This document shows, piece after piece, positions 9,102 through 18,925 of a stretch of DNA of 64,000 nucleotides. The position numbers and the translations under genes are program-made. The stretch comes from Tetramitus jugosus (lineage: Eukaryota; Heterolobosea; Eutetramitea; Acrasida; Vahlkampfiidae). The notes beneath the pieces are model-generated. The model made no database searches, was not told the origin of the DNA, and saw only the letters and a program-made list of their open reading frames with translations. Where the stretch lies: positions 248,001 to 312,000 of the forward strand of contig OW569372.1 of NCBI GenBank assembly GCA_937625935.1, given 5' to 3'. Numbering within the stretch: the stretch's first letter is position 1; every line of letters begins with the position of its first letter.

Positions 9102-10610
9102 TCACAGTGAACAGAGGCTCTCACTCAGGTGAGACTTTAGCCAATCCAGAGCGAGCAAGTTGTGCTTGAAGAGGTAACCCTTGGTTCCCAAGTGCATAGA
9201 GTACAAAATGTAAAGGATTTGATTCACAATAGTGGCACCGTAATTCGAGAAGAGAAACGAAGCATACAGGTCAACATAGTTACCGTCACCTGGGCTGCGA
9301 TCCACAAAATACAAGAGCACAAAGAACACCTTTAGAATTACATTATGCTTTTGCTTTTTCAAGCTTCGAGCTTCAATCGCTTCTCTAAAGTGTGTACCGG
9401 TACTACTCGACGTTTGCGCGCTCGGTGATTCGGGACTGATAATCATTGGTTCATCAGACTCTTGAACTGGCATTGTATCATTCTCCTTCCTCACATCATT
9501 CTCAAGATCTATTCTCTTCTGTTCACATCCCCTAATGGCAGAGAGCACGAGCTCATTCTGATTACAAGCAAGAAGATCGGAATAAGTTCGCATGGGATAA
9601 CAGCTCTGTGGATTCAAATGTAAGCTATACATGACTCTCTCCAGACTCGTAAACGTCGCAACATCCGTAATTCGTTCCGAATACGCCATGTTCAACCACA
9701 TTTGCTTCAATGTTTGCTCATAGGTCGTTGATTGATCGATTGGTAAGATGGGTGAAGCCCCTGTGTAATGATAACTCAATTTCATGCAATCAAAAATATC
9801 AAAAAGTTGCATCCATTGTTCGTACGACATGTGACTTCGGGCAGAGGTGTTTGGCAGTGCATACATTGGAATCATCTCAACTCTGCTCTTTTCCTTCCTG
9901 TCTGTTGTAAAATTCTTTGTCAATCGCGCCCACACATCGGTTCCAAAACGTGGGCGAATGTTGGTTCGAAACGTTCTGTAAATCATTTTGTTAGCAGGTG
10001 AATTAGGCTTCAAAATGAATTTGACATTATCCTTTGTCTTCAAAACTCGTTTGATGAGATCTATTCTGGCAGCCAGTTCTCGCTGTTGTAAGTTTTGTTG
10101 ATCTTGTTCACCGCTACTCTCATCTCTCATGACTCTTCTTTGGATGGGCATTACACTTGTCGATTGTCGCAAAGACAGGGACGATGGAGCGATTCTTCTC
10201 ATTCTTTGTCTCTCACCCTGTCTTTGCAACTCTTGCAACAACATTTCTCTTCCTGGTGTCCACGGGAATGTCATTAACGGTAGTGTCTCTGATGGTTCTG
10301 GTCTCTCTGTCGCTGGAGAATGATGAGCCCCTCTCAATTCATCTCCCAGCTGTTCTTCAATAAAGTCAATGTACTCGCTTGAGGTGCACACTTCCGTCTT
10401 GATACTCTCCCAAAGTTCAAACAACATGAAAACTGGCTTTGGCTTCTCATGACTCTTCTTCTTCTTGTGGTTGTGGTTGTAATCTTCCAATGCCGCCGTT
10501 GTTGTCTTATGGTTACTGGGAGATTCTTCAGTGCTGGGATGCGGTTGGCTGCTCGAACTATTGCTGTTGCCGCTGGTTTGGTCTTGGTTCTCTTGATGAT
10601 GATCTGTCAT
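9102..10610 (-). CDS. Hypothetical protein
   Basis: 502 residues from ATG 10610 (MTDHHQENQ); a longer frame starts only at TTG. The first ~60 residues are Ser/Asn/His/Lys-rich and disordered. Ordered blocks follow: PVFMLFELWESIKTEV and YIDFIEEQLGDEL (~60-95), then an Arg/Gln-rich helix and LAARIDLIKRVL (~180-200). The block near 235-300 has IYRTFRTNIRPRFG and MSYEQWMQLFDIF. The C-terminal ~90 residues are hydrophobic (ILKVFFVLLYFV, IVNQILYILYSMHLG) and may be a helical bundle or membrane-associated. I recognise no domain. It lies tail to head with the LRR gene upstream, 135 bp apart. Confidence 0.65.
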   Translation of the reverse strand: MTDHHQENQDQTSGNSNSSSSQPHPSTEESPSNHKTTTAALEDYNHNHKKKKSHEKPKPVFMLFELWESIKTEVCTSSEYIDFIEEQLGDELRGAHHSPATERPEPSETLPLMTFPWTPGREMLLQELQRQGERQRMRRIAPSSLSLRQSTSVMPIQRRVMRDESSGEQDQQNLQQRELAARIDLIKRVLKTKDNVKFILKPNSPANKMIYRTFRTNIRPRFGTDVWARLTKNFTTDRKEKSRVEMIPMYALPNTSARSHMSYEQWMQLFDIFDCMKLSYHYTGASPILPIDQSTTYEQTLKQMWLNMAYSERITDVATFTSLERVMYSLHLNPQSCYPMRTYSDLLACNQNELVLSAIRGCEQKRIDLENDVRKENDTMPVQESDEPMIISPESPSAQTSSSTGTHFREAIEARSLKKQKHNVILKVFFVLLYFVDRSPGDGNYVDLYASFLFSNYGATIVNQILYILYSMHLGTKGYLFKHNLLALDWLKSHLSESLCSL

Positions 10611-10745
10611 GTTCCGCAATTTGTTCTTTTTAGTGTGAAGAAACGTGACCTTGCTTGGACTCAACCGTGCACTTGAATGATTGCGAATGATCTCAGTCCT
10701 TGATAAATTTAGCGATTTATTTCTCCGCGGCAGTTTGGTTGTATT

Positions 10746-13414
10746 TTACTTGATTTCAATGTTTGTGACCTTGACGTTTGTCGAAGGACGGTTCGATGGG
10801 AGAGATGTATGTTCTCTGTGAGATGGTTTGGGACTGCTGTTATCTTCCATCTCAGTTTCGTAAATCTCTTCACTTGTCGCATTCACAGAGGGCAGTGGCG
10901 ATAATCGCTGACTGAGGATCCGGTTCAAATGTGGAACTTTTGTTGAACTGGATGTTGAATCAACTGAGGATCGAATGTCGTCATCGTTTATAACTGGTTC
11001 AGTTTTGTTCGAGTCCTTTCGAATTTTCAGCTCGATCGCTTCAATGATTGCAGGACTGATGTTCTCTTCCATAGCTGACACCTTTTTCTTCGTTTGAATC
11101 AATTCTTTCTTGAACTTGGTGGCTCTCTTCTCACTCGTTTTCACCAGCTTCTTCATCGATACTATTTCTTCTTTGATCCTTTCAGCTTCGTTCAGTCCGT
11201 TCTCGTTAACCTTTTTCAGGGCTTCTTCTGCTTCCATAATCTCTTGTTCCACAAACTTCTTGATGTTTGTTTCCTGTTGAAGAGCTTCAGATACAGTGTT
11301 AAGACGCTGTTCTTGAGCTCTAAGTTGGGTTAATGACTCTTCTTCTCTCGATTTAACGCGTTGAATGATGCTCTGAAGAGCAGAATCCTCGTTTTCTTGT
11401 TGCTGAAGAGCTTCTGTCTCGAGCTCCTTAAACTCCTCTAGCATTCGTCGAGTTTCATATTTCGCATACTCCACTCGCTCCTCGGCTTTCTCTCTAGCTT
11501 CTCTATGTCTCATTAATTGCTCCTTTGCTTCGCTTAGCAAATGCTCTGTATACTTCAATTGAATCACTTTTTTCCTGAGCTTATTCGGGTGTATCATACT
11601 CCTATTTAACTTGTTTCTCCTCAATGATTTTGCTATTTCAAGCATGGTGGGATGGTCAATCTGATTTCCCTTGATATCTATTGATAAAATGGTTTCATTT
11701 CTTTTTGTACTCAAAATTTCTGATAATATTTTGCCTGTCTCGCCCTCTGTGAGATGGTTGTTCTTCAACCCTAGTGTTAGTAGGGTCTGATTGCATGCTA
11801 ATGCCACACATAGAGACACTGCACCCTCATCGCCAATTCCACAATTGTTCATATTTAAATTTACAATATTGGTCTGGGCCTTCCTCACCAAGTATTCCTT
11901 GGGATCCGTTCCAGTCGGTCCATCCATTGCGAGATCCAATTGTATAAGACATTTTGCGAAGGCATTCCCTCCTCGATTTCCTATTTTGTTGCTCGAGATA
12001 TTTAAGTGAGATAAGACAGCATTTGGTACAATGGAATCAGCCAATATCATTGCACCTTCCTCTGTAATCTGATTATTTGACAGATCTAAATGAGTAAGAG
12101 AGTTGTTCTCTCTCAGATACTCACCAAGTGCTATCACCGCATCATTTCCTAACATATTATCTGCTAGATTTAAAACGCATAAATTTTTCGCATGCCCTAG
12201 TGCACTGGCAAGTGATTGAACTCCTCGATTCTTTAGTCTATTCTCCTGAAGCAATAAAATCGAAATATTGCTTGTTATTCCAGAAGTACCCCTTAATAAT
12301 TGAGCGAGTGCATCTGCAACTAAGTGTCCTAACTTATTGCCTCGTAAATCTAAATAGCTAAAATCACTATTTCCCTCCAAAGACTGCACTAAACTGACTG
12401 CTGATGTGGATTTCATGTTCACTTCTCCCAATCTTAATATTGTTAAAGGCCGAGGCATGTATTTTATAGAACCAATACTCTGCGCCATATCATTCACAAT
12501 CCCGTTGGAATGAGACCCCGGTAGAAGAATGTTGTTTAACTCTGGATATGAACTCAATCCATTTAAGCTATTTATCATTGCTGATACATTCCGATTATTG
12601 GTCAGAATTTCGTTTTGTTGTGCAATATAGCTACTAATTCCATTTCCAGTAACATCGAGAGAATCAGCCAAATCAAAGAATGCTTTTTGGTCTTTCTTAC
12701 CAATCTCCTCACATCTATTTAAATCTAAGGCTGTTAAGGAATGATTCTTCCTCAAACTAATTGCCAGCATGCTGGCACATTCACTATCAATCTTGTTCCC
12801 ATATAATCCGTTTTTCTCGCTCCCCAGGATCAGTGTTCTTAATTTACAACTCCCATGACCCAACCAATCACACAACACTTCTACTCCTCTTCTCCCGATA
12901 TCGTTGCTACCAATATTTAGAAATGTAATATTGCACTTATGATCCAATAGTATAGAAGCTAGTGACCCACTCTCATCATAATCATGGTCGTTCATACCGT
13001 TCTCCATTCTCTCCAAAGCGTGTCGAGCCTCTTGTTTAGCAATGGCTCGCTTATTATTCTCTGAAATAGTAATAAATGCATCTACGAGCGATGCCACACC
13101 CCTATCTCTCATCACATTCTCATGCAAATCCAACGAGTGAATCGATGATTGATCAATCAGCACCTTACAGAGTGCATTCACAGTACTGATACCAATTCTC
13201 TGAGATCGGAGAGATATCTTTTCACCTAAACTTGTCAATGAATAGAGTGATGAATAACAAGCTCAACAGATCAATAAATCATGTCAATTCTAAACAACTT
13301 ACGTGAGCAATCCCTGTTGATGGCTTGACGCAGAGGAGCCACGGAATCCTTATTGTGTGGCTGTTTTGTGTCCATGCACCACGCCGAAAATATCTCAGAC
13401 AAGTGCTTCTCCAT
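10746..13414 (-). CDS. Leucine-rich repeat plus coiled-coil protein (LRRC45-like layout)
   Basis: Two exons, 13414-13303 and 13225-10746, with a 77-bp intron (GTAAGT...TTTAG), give 863 residues starting MEKHLSEIF. Without the first exon the frame has no ATG near its start. Residues ~40-540 hold many ribonuclease-inhibitor-type LRRs (LDLHENVMRDRGVASL, LDLSNNQITEEGAMIL, LNISSNKIGNRGGNAF). Residues ~570-770 are a long coiled coil (AREKAEERVEYAK, EAEEALKKV), and the tail is Ser/Pro-rich. An N-terminal RI-type LRR block followed by a coiled coil is the layout of LRRC45, a centrosomal linker protein, and of several axonemal LRR proteins. Orthology to LRRC45 is inference. It probably acts as a cytoskeletal scaffold. 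Confidence 0.85.
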
Positions 13415-13772
13415 TCTTTTTATCCAATGTGTCTCTTTCTGTTGAACTGTAAAATGACGGAGTAATATACAGACACCAAAGTTCAGAATGTACGAGCTTG
13501 GGATCTATTGAAGCAATGTACATCAAGCTAAGCTTTTCCAATGTTTATTATTGTTGTTGTTACATGGAACGTTGTCAACTACAACACAGACCGAAAACGT
13601 TATGTGTAAAAAATGGAGAGAATTCTTATCGCATCAAACAACCACCATAAACAAAAATCAATCGCACATCATAAATGACTCAATGCACGCTTCTCAGTTC
13701 TTTTGTTGTTTGACTTGTTCAATTATGCTGCAGAGCTTGCTCACCATAGCTTTCAGAAAAAAAAACACCTTC
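13415..13772. other. Intergenic region
   Basis: About 360 bp between the LRR gene start and the TMEM258 stop (both minus). A/T-rich with A-runs. Short ORFs on the plus strand (13551-13853) are Asn/Lys/Thr-rich and overlap the TMEM258 coding region, so I read them as chance. Nothing else is supported. Confidence 0.45.
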
Positions 13773-14006
13773 TTACACGTAAACACCAGTCCACAAAAGC
13801 AAAAAGAAGAGACCAAGGCCGAGAACGACAGAGGAAGAGATTGCAAGTGGTAGCTCCTTTGAAAATCTTCTGTTTACCTTGGAGGTCGTAGTCTCATACA
13901 CAATGAACCAAGCCATGAGTGCAAGGCCTAAAGTACAGAATGGAACAGCAAGTGTTGGGAGACTGGCAATGCTCACTGGTGGTTGATATGGCTGGAATGA
14001 TGACAT
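13773..14006 (-). CDS. TMEM258: TMEM258 / Ost5-like oligosaccharyltransferase subunit
   Basis: 77 residues from ATG 14006, close to human TMEM258 (79). Two membrane helices are visible: VPFCTLGLALMAWFIVYE and ISSSVVLGLGLFFLLLWTGVYV. Between them lie the family signatures AWFIVYE-TTSK and KELPLAISS; the C-terminal LLLW-G-YV is diagnostic. TMEM258 is a small core subunit of the ER oligosaccharyltransferase that N-glycosylates secretory proteins. It shares a 279-bp divergent promoter region with the formin gene. A longer frame to 14051 begins at TTG and is not preferred. Confidence 0.93.
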   Translation of the reverse strand: MSSFQPYQPPVSIASLPTLAVPFCTLGLALMAWFIVYETTTSKVNRRFSKELPLAISSSVVLGLGLFFLLLWTGVYV

Positions 14007-14285
14007 TTCGTTTCTAGGGATGGATGAAAAAGAAGATTGTTGTTTGATCAAAATCGAAGAAGAGGAAAAAAAGAGAAAAATCTGATCAAACGGAGTAAAA
14101 GCAAGTATCGCCGAAACAAGAATTTTGGCCAGCGACAGATGACACGACGAGTCGTCAGGCCTGATTCAGCACAATGAAAGATTCGCCTTTGGAACAAAAA
14201 ACGAACCAACAAAATCAACAACTACCCTTCCCCATCCATATATCCTCTATATACATTGTACCATTAGTTTCCTTCTTAATTCGAA

Positions 14286-17200
14286 ATGAAGTTTAACAAA
14301 ACTCGTTCCGAAGTCAAAAAGGTTCCATCCCTGGCCACCGCACAAATGGATTCCTCATCCTCTGCTTCTGCTCAGAACCTGAACAAGAATGCTGCCAACA
14401 ATAGTTCATCTTCTCAATTGGCAGTTTCTGATAGTAATAATAATAATAATAATAACACAACTGTGGAAGAAGACATTTCTGATTTGCCAATGAACGAACA
14501 ACAAATCAATCAAGAGTACGGAGACATGTTGACAGAGTTGCACATATTGGACGAAAGAATGAGAGCGTCCGAGTTCAAGAAACCTCTGAGAAGCAAATAC
14601 TCGATTCTTCAAAACTATAAAAAGTCCCAATTGGACAGTATGATCAACGATGATCAAACACCAGAGAGCATGATCAATGCACTGAGAGAAACCAATTATT
14701 CACTAAAGTATTTGCAAAAGATTCAGATTCAGTTGAGAACAGGTGCCATACACTGGGTCAATACGTTTGTTCAGAGTGATGGTATCACTGCCATTAGTGA
14801 AGCAGTGGCACATGCTGGATTGTTGCTATCGAATTCGTATGCGACATCATCATCTCTGTCATCCTCATTGAACAACTCATCTTCCTCTTCGCTCTCAACG
14901 AGTGGTGCAAATGGCAGTTCAAGTGGCGGTGCAGCCTCGTCTAGTTCAACCTCTTCTTCAGCTGCTGCTGCGGCCAATGAAGAAGAGAACAGAAGAAGGA
15001 TCAATGCCATGAGAGAGAATGCCATGAGACAGGCAGAGTGTGTCAAGTGTTTTAGAGCCATTTTGAACACAAATGTCGGTATTGAGACATTTTTGAGCGA
15101 GAGAGATACAGTGAGAAATTTGGCTCTTGTTCTATCGGCAGACAGTGTGGTTGTTCGATCACAAGTTCTGTTCTTGTTGGCTGTAATTTGTTCATGGAGT
15201 GATCAGGGATATAAGCTCGTGTTGGACGCATTGAATCATTACAAGTTGGTGCGCAGGGAGAGACATCGATTTGAAGATATTGTGAATATGCTTAGAGAGA
15301 CAAACAATCCTGATTACAGATTGAACGCATTCCTCTTGTTCAATTCATTGTTGAGTCAAGCACCTGAAGAAGGTACAAGACTACTGTTGCACAAGGAATT
15401 CTCAAAATTGGGAATGATGAGTATTGTACAAGAGTTTAAACAGGAGTTGTTCCAGGAGACTCAAAACGATTCGGCATACGATGGACAGAATTCAGAAGAG
15501 TCCGGTGCAGAGCTAGATGAAGATGATTATGATAATTTGCAGCGTCAATTGATTCACTTTGAGGAAGAAATGGCTGAAAATTTGTCTGATCTGAACATTA
15601 TCAAGTTCTATGACGATCCAGTTGAGATTGCAAAATTGTTGAGTCACCAACTTGCAGGAAGAGATGCCTATAATCATTACTTGAACGTTCTCTACGATTT
15701 GTTGAAGTACAGTGGATCTGGCGTCGATAGAAACAACTACAACGAAAGTGTATCTATCGGATGGAAAACACTGGAGCGTATTATTCACAGATCCACATTG
15801 AATACAGATGATGGTGACATCGAAGAAATTAACGAAAAGATTTTGGATCTGGAGGATAAGATCAAGACTCAACAGGGACAAATTCAAAACTTGGAAACAG
15901 ACATGTACAAGCAACAACGAGAATACAAGCAGCAGTGCGACACTTTGTCCTCTCAGATTGAAACTGAGAAGATGAATTCAGTCAATATTGAAAAGAGATC
16001 AACCAAACTAGCTGAGGAACTCAATTTGAAGATCATTACTTTAGAGGATGATAAGAAGAATATTGGAGAGAAAGTGGAGAGATTGACTGAGCAAATCGAT
16101 ACGCTTACCAAGTTGAATACAACACTTGCAACACAAGCGAAAAATATCTCTGCCAATCAAACAGTAGCGCCTACAGTGAAGATAGAGTTGACTGGTAGTG
16201 CCAAATTGCCAGCTGATATTGTTCTGCCAGATGATGCTCCTACTCTGAAGAAATTTGTTGCCGAATTAATTGAGAAACAGAAGCAAGAACTGAGCACACT
16301 ACAAGACAAAATCAATACTATTACTGCGGAGAAGAATACATTGATGCAAAAGTTGAAGGATATCAAGGATGTCGATAGCGCCACTGCCAAGCAAATCTTG
16401 GACGGTATCCTATCTGCTGATTCATCACTCAAGACAATTACGAGTGAACCATCTACCTCTCCTGTAGCTCCTAACGCACCACCTCCACCACCTAGTATGG
16501 GCGGTCCACCACCACCACCTCCTCCAATGATGGGAGGTCCTCCACCACCACCTCCAATGATGGGTGGACCACCTCCACCACCTGGAATGATGGGTGGACC
16601 GCCACCTCCTCCGATGATGGGAGGTCCACCTCCACCACCTGGTATGGGAGGTCCTCCAGGCCCTCCAATGATGGGCATGGGAATGGGACCAAAGCTTCCT
16701 ATGGTTCCAAAGGTGAAGCCAAAGGGTCCAGTGAGAAACATTTTCCTCAAGAACTTTAGAAAGAACGAACTCCAAAATACAATCTTTACAAAGAACAAAG
16801 TTGTGGAGATGACAAATGAACTGATCAATGATATTGATCTGGAGGGTCTTGAAAAGTTGTTCACAAAGACTACAACAAACAGTGCTGCAAAGGTGGAAGC
16901 TGTACAACAGAAGAAGCAAATTATTACGCTCATCGATGGCAAGAGATCCTACAACATATCGTTGAAGCTCGGTTCATTGAGACACATGTCCTATCAACAG
17001 ATGAGAGATGCTGTCGTATCAATGAACGAAGAAGCCTTTGGTGAGAAACATATCGAAATCTTCCAACAGATTGTTCCTACAAAGGAAGAATGCGAGACTG
17101 TGATGGGATATGACGGAGATGTGCAGGACCTTGGTGAGCCTGAGAAGCTGTTCAGAGCTTTGAGTGACATTCCAAACTTGGAACAAAGAATCAATGCCTG

Positions 17201-18143
17201 GATCTTCAAACAACAATTTTTGAGTTCTGTCGGTAATGTTCGTCCATCCATTGAGACATTTACTGTTGCTTCCAAGGAGTTGCAAACTTCTGAGAAATTC
17301 AGCAAAATGTTAGGTTTGATCCTCACGATTATCAATTTCTTGAACGGTTCGGATCAGAGTAAGATTTCTTATGGTTTCGACATGTCTTCTCTTGCAAAAT
17401 TGAATGATTGCAAGGCTTCCAATGGTATGACTCTCTTGCAGTATGTTATTCAAGTAGCCGAATCAAAGCATCCAGATTTGTTGACCTTGGATCAAGAGCT
17501 GGAACACATTAGAGCTGCTACACGTATTGTGCTTGACTCTTTGGATGCCGACATTAATGCCATTAAGGGTGGAATCAACTTAGTTGGTACTCAAGTTACC
17601 CAAGCCCGAAATGCATCTCTGCAAGATGATCAATTTGTGGCTGTGATGGAACCATTCTACGAACAAGCACTTACTCAACTTGATATCATCGACCTGAAAT
17701 ATAAGGAGATGAAGGAAGAGTTGACCAGTATGAGAGCACTGTTCAGAGAAGAAGAGAAAGGTTTCTGGAAGAATCCTTCAAATTTCTTCAAGACAATTGT
17801 CAACTTTATTGACAGCATGAATACTGCTGTCAACACCAACGCACAGAGAAAGAAGGATGAAGAACGACGTGTCAAGCAGCAGGAAGAGAAGGAAAAGAAG
17901 AAGAAGCTCATGGAAGAACGTGCCAAGAATCAACAAGCTGCAGTTTTCAAGAAGAGAAAGGCCGGAAATGCAAAGACTGAAACAACTAATGTTGAATCTT
18001 CATCGACTGGAGACAGAGATGGAAGAGGTGTTCTTGATGCACATGCTAACAAATTGAAGAATGGAAGTATCTGGCAAAAGAAGAGAAAAGGAAGAGCTTC
18101 GTTGGGCAACTTCGATTTCAATCAAGCTGTCAACGAATTGTAA
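14286..18143 (+). CDS. Diaphanous-related formin (GBD/FH3-FH1-FH2-DAD)
   Basis: 1285 residues, no intron. An N-terminal Asn/Ser-rich stretch with a short poly-N run leads into a GBD/FH3-like armadillo region (~70-470) interrupted by a Ser/Ala-rich insert (~185-235). A coiled coil spans ~515-625. FH1 (~728-812) is built from repeated PPPPPMMGGP units that bind profilin-actin. FH2 (~816-1200) nucleates actin filaments and stays at the barbed end. It retains NTIF with the key Ile and AKLNDCKASNG with the key Lys. Near 1242-1265, GVLDAHANKLKNG followed by a basic patch matches a DAD autoinhibitory motif. Rho-GTPase-regulated actin assembly in protrusions or division is expected. In FH2 the usual GN-x-x-N turn reads INFLNG. 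Confidence 0.95.
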   Translation: MKFNKTRSEVKKVPSLATAQMDSSSSASAQNLNKNAANNSSSSQLAVSDSNNNNNNNTTVEEDISDLPMNEQQINQEYGDMLTELHILDERMRASEFKKPLRSKYSILQNYKKSQLDSMINDDQTPESMINALRETNYSLKYLQKIQIQLRTGAIHWVNTFVQSDGITAISEAVAHAGLLLSNSYATSSSLSSSLNNSSSSSLSTSGANGSSSGGAASSSSTSSSAAAAANEEENRRRINAMRENAMRQAECVKCFRAILNTNVGIETFLSERDTVRNLALVLSADSVVVRSQVLFLLAVICSWSDQGYKLVLDALNHYKLVRRERHRFEDIVNMLRETNNPDYRLNAFLLFNSLLSQAPEEGTRLLLHKEFSKLGMMSIVQEFKQELFQETQNDSAYDGQNSEESGAELDEDDYDNLQRQLIHFEEEMAENLSDLNIIKFYDDPVEIAKLLSHQLAGRDAYNHYLNVLYDLLKYSGSGVDRNNYNESVSIGWKTLERIIHRSTLNTDDGDIEEINEKILDLEDKIKTQQGQIQNLETDMYKQQREYKQQCDTLSSQIETEKMNSVNIEKRSTKLAEELNLKIITLEDDKKNIGEKVERLTEQIDTLTKLNTTLATQAKNISANQTVAPTVKIELTGSAKLPADIVLPDDAPTLKKFVAELIEKQKQELSTLQDKINTITAEKNTLMQKLKDIKDVDSATAKQILDGILSADSSLKTITSEPSTSPVAPNAPPPPPSMGGPPPPPPPMMGGPPPPPPMMGGPPPPPGMMGGPPPPPMMGGPPPPPGMGGPPGPPMMGMGMGPKLPMVPKVKPKGPVRNIFLKNFRKNELQNTIFTKNKVVEMTNELINDIDLEGLEKLFTKTTTNSAAKVEAVQQKKQIITLIDGKRSYNISLKLGSLRHMSYQQMRDAVVSMNEEAFGEKHIEIFQQIVPTKEECETVMGYDGDVQDLGEPEKLFRALSDIPNLEQRINAWIFKQQFLSSVGNVRPSIETFTVASKELQTSEKFSKMLGLILTIINFLNGSDQSKISYGFDMSSLAKLNDCKASNGMTLLQYVIQVAESKHPDLLTLDQELEHIRAATRIVLDSLDADINAIKGGINLVGTQVTQARNASLQDDQFVAVMEPFYEQALTQLDIIDLKYKEMKEELTSMRALFREEEKGFWKNPSNFFKTIVNFIDSMNTAVNTNAQRKKDEERRVKQQEEKEKKKKLMEERAKNQQAAVFKKRKAGNAKTETTNVESSSTGDRDGRGVLDAHANKLKNGSIWQKKRKGRASLGNFDFNQAVNEL

Positions 18144-18248
18144 GCGATACTGTTATTGAAATGAATCATTTCGTTTGTTTTATTCAAACCAAAGCTCTTC
18201 TAATAATGTACATCTTTGCCGTGTTTTCTCTTTGAGAATAAGCTGTCG

Positions 18249-18614
18249 TTACCAAAGCTGATGATAGTAGTATTCTTCGTTTGTGCAATAAAAACAATTA
18301 TCCGGGTCATATGCCAAATCGGATAACAAATCATCCAACTTTTTCTTCTTCTTTAACTGCTTGACTTTCCGAACAATTTTGGACCATAACTTTCTTATTC
18401 TACAAAATGGAGTCTTTTTATCCAACGTGGTCTCGTGGGATATTAGTTTCGAGCTCCGAATTGAGTTCATTTCAAAGCATGCAAGTTGCTGAAGTTGTTG
18501 GGAATTGTAAGACAACCGGGTATCTCTTTCCTTTGTTCTCTGAGATCTGGAAGGGTATGGTTTGGCCCGTGTGAAACCTCTTCGAACTGAAACCTCTGAA
18601 AATCTCTTGGACAT
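18249..18614 (-). CDS. Small basic hypothetical protein
   Basis: 121 residues from ATG 18614. The N-terminal half is Arg/Ser-rich (RFSEVSVRRGF, RSQRTKERDTR). The middle carries a strongly basic amphipathic segment (RIRKLWSKIVRKVKQL followed by five Lys). The C-terminus is acidic/aromatic with two Cys in CFYC and four consecutive Tyr/His. No family recognised. It is convergent with the formin gene (105 bp between stops) and divergent from the zinc-knuckle gene. The full ATG-stop frame with no competing ORF supports a gene, but it could be spurious. Confidence 0.45.
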   Translation of the reverse strand: MSKRFSEVSVRRGFTRAKPYPSRSQRTKERDTRLSYNSQQLQQLACFEMNSIRSSKLISHETTLDKKTPFCRIRKLWSKIVRKVKQLKKKKKLDDLLSDLAYDPDNCFYCTNEEYYYHQLW

Positions 18615-18925
18615 GGTATAAACTGAGTAAGACTAGTATTATTGAGCTCTATTGTTGTTGAATTTTTTTGTTCGTTGTGATAGCTTCAACCTGGAGCTCT
18701 ATTCCTTTTTATAGAATATCTACAGTGGAAGAAAGCCTGTGAGAAACATAGCTGTTCAGTGAACAAAATGGACTCTGTACGAACACTTCACTGGTCTAAC
18801 TTCCATCAGATGTGCTCACCCAATCGAACGGAAAATCGTAGGCTACCGAACCAAAAGAAGCAACAAAAACAATTTAGCCGCTCCTAGCGGAGTTCGAGTG
18901 GAAAGAAAAAAAGGAGGGAAAAAAC
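18615..18925. other. Divergent promoter region
   Basis: About 310 bp between two divergent starts. It holds a small perfect inverted repeat, CCGCT-cct-AGCGG (18878-18890), 36 bp before ATG 18926, in otherwise A-rich leader sequence. No ORF of note. Confidence 0.4.

Noticed and set aside
13551-13853. 100-codon plus-strand frame
   Set aside because: Overlaps TMEM258 coding sequence antisense; composition is low complexity.
16474-16700. Repeat array in the formin that might suggest a tandem-repeat element
   Set aside because: The units code PPPPPMMGGP in frame; this is an FH1 domain, and there are no CRISPR-like spacers.
16157-16942. 261-codon antisense frame in the formin
   Set aside because: Its Gly/Pro-rich centre is the reverse complement of the FH1 polyproline codons; it is a shadow.
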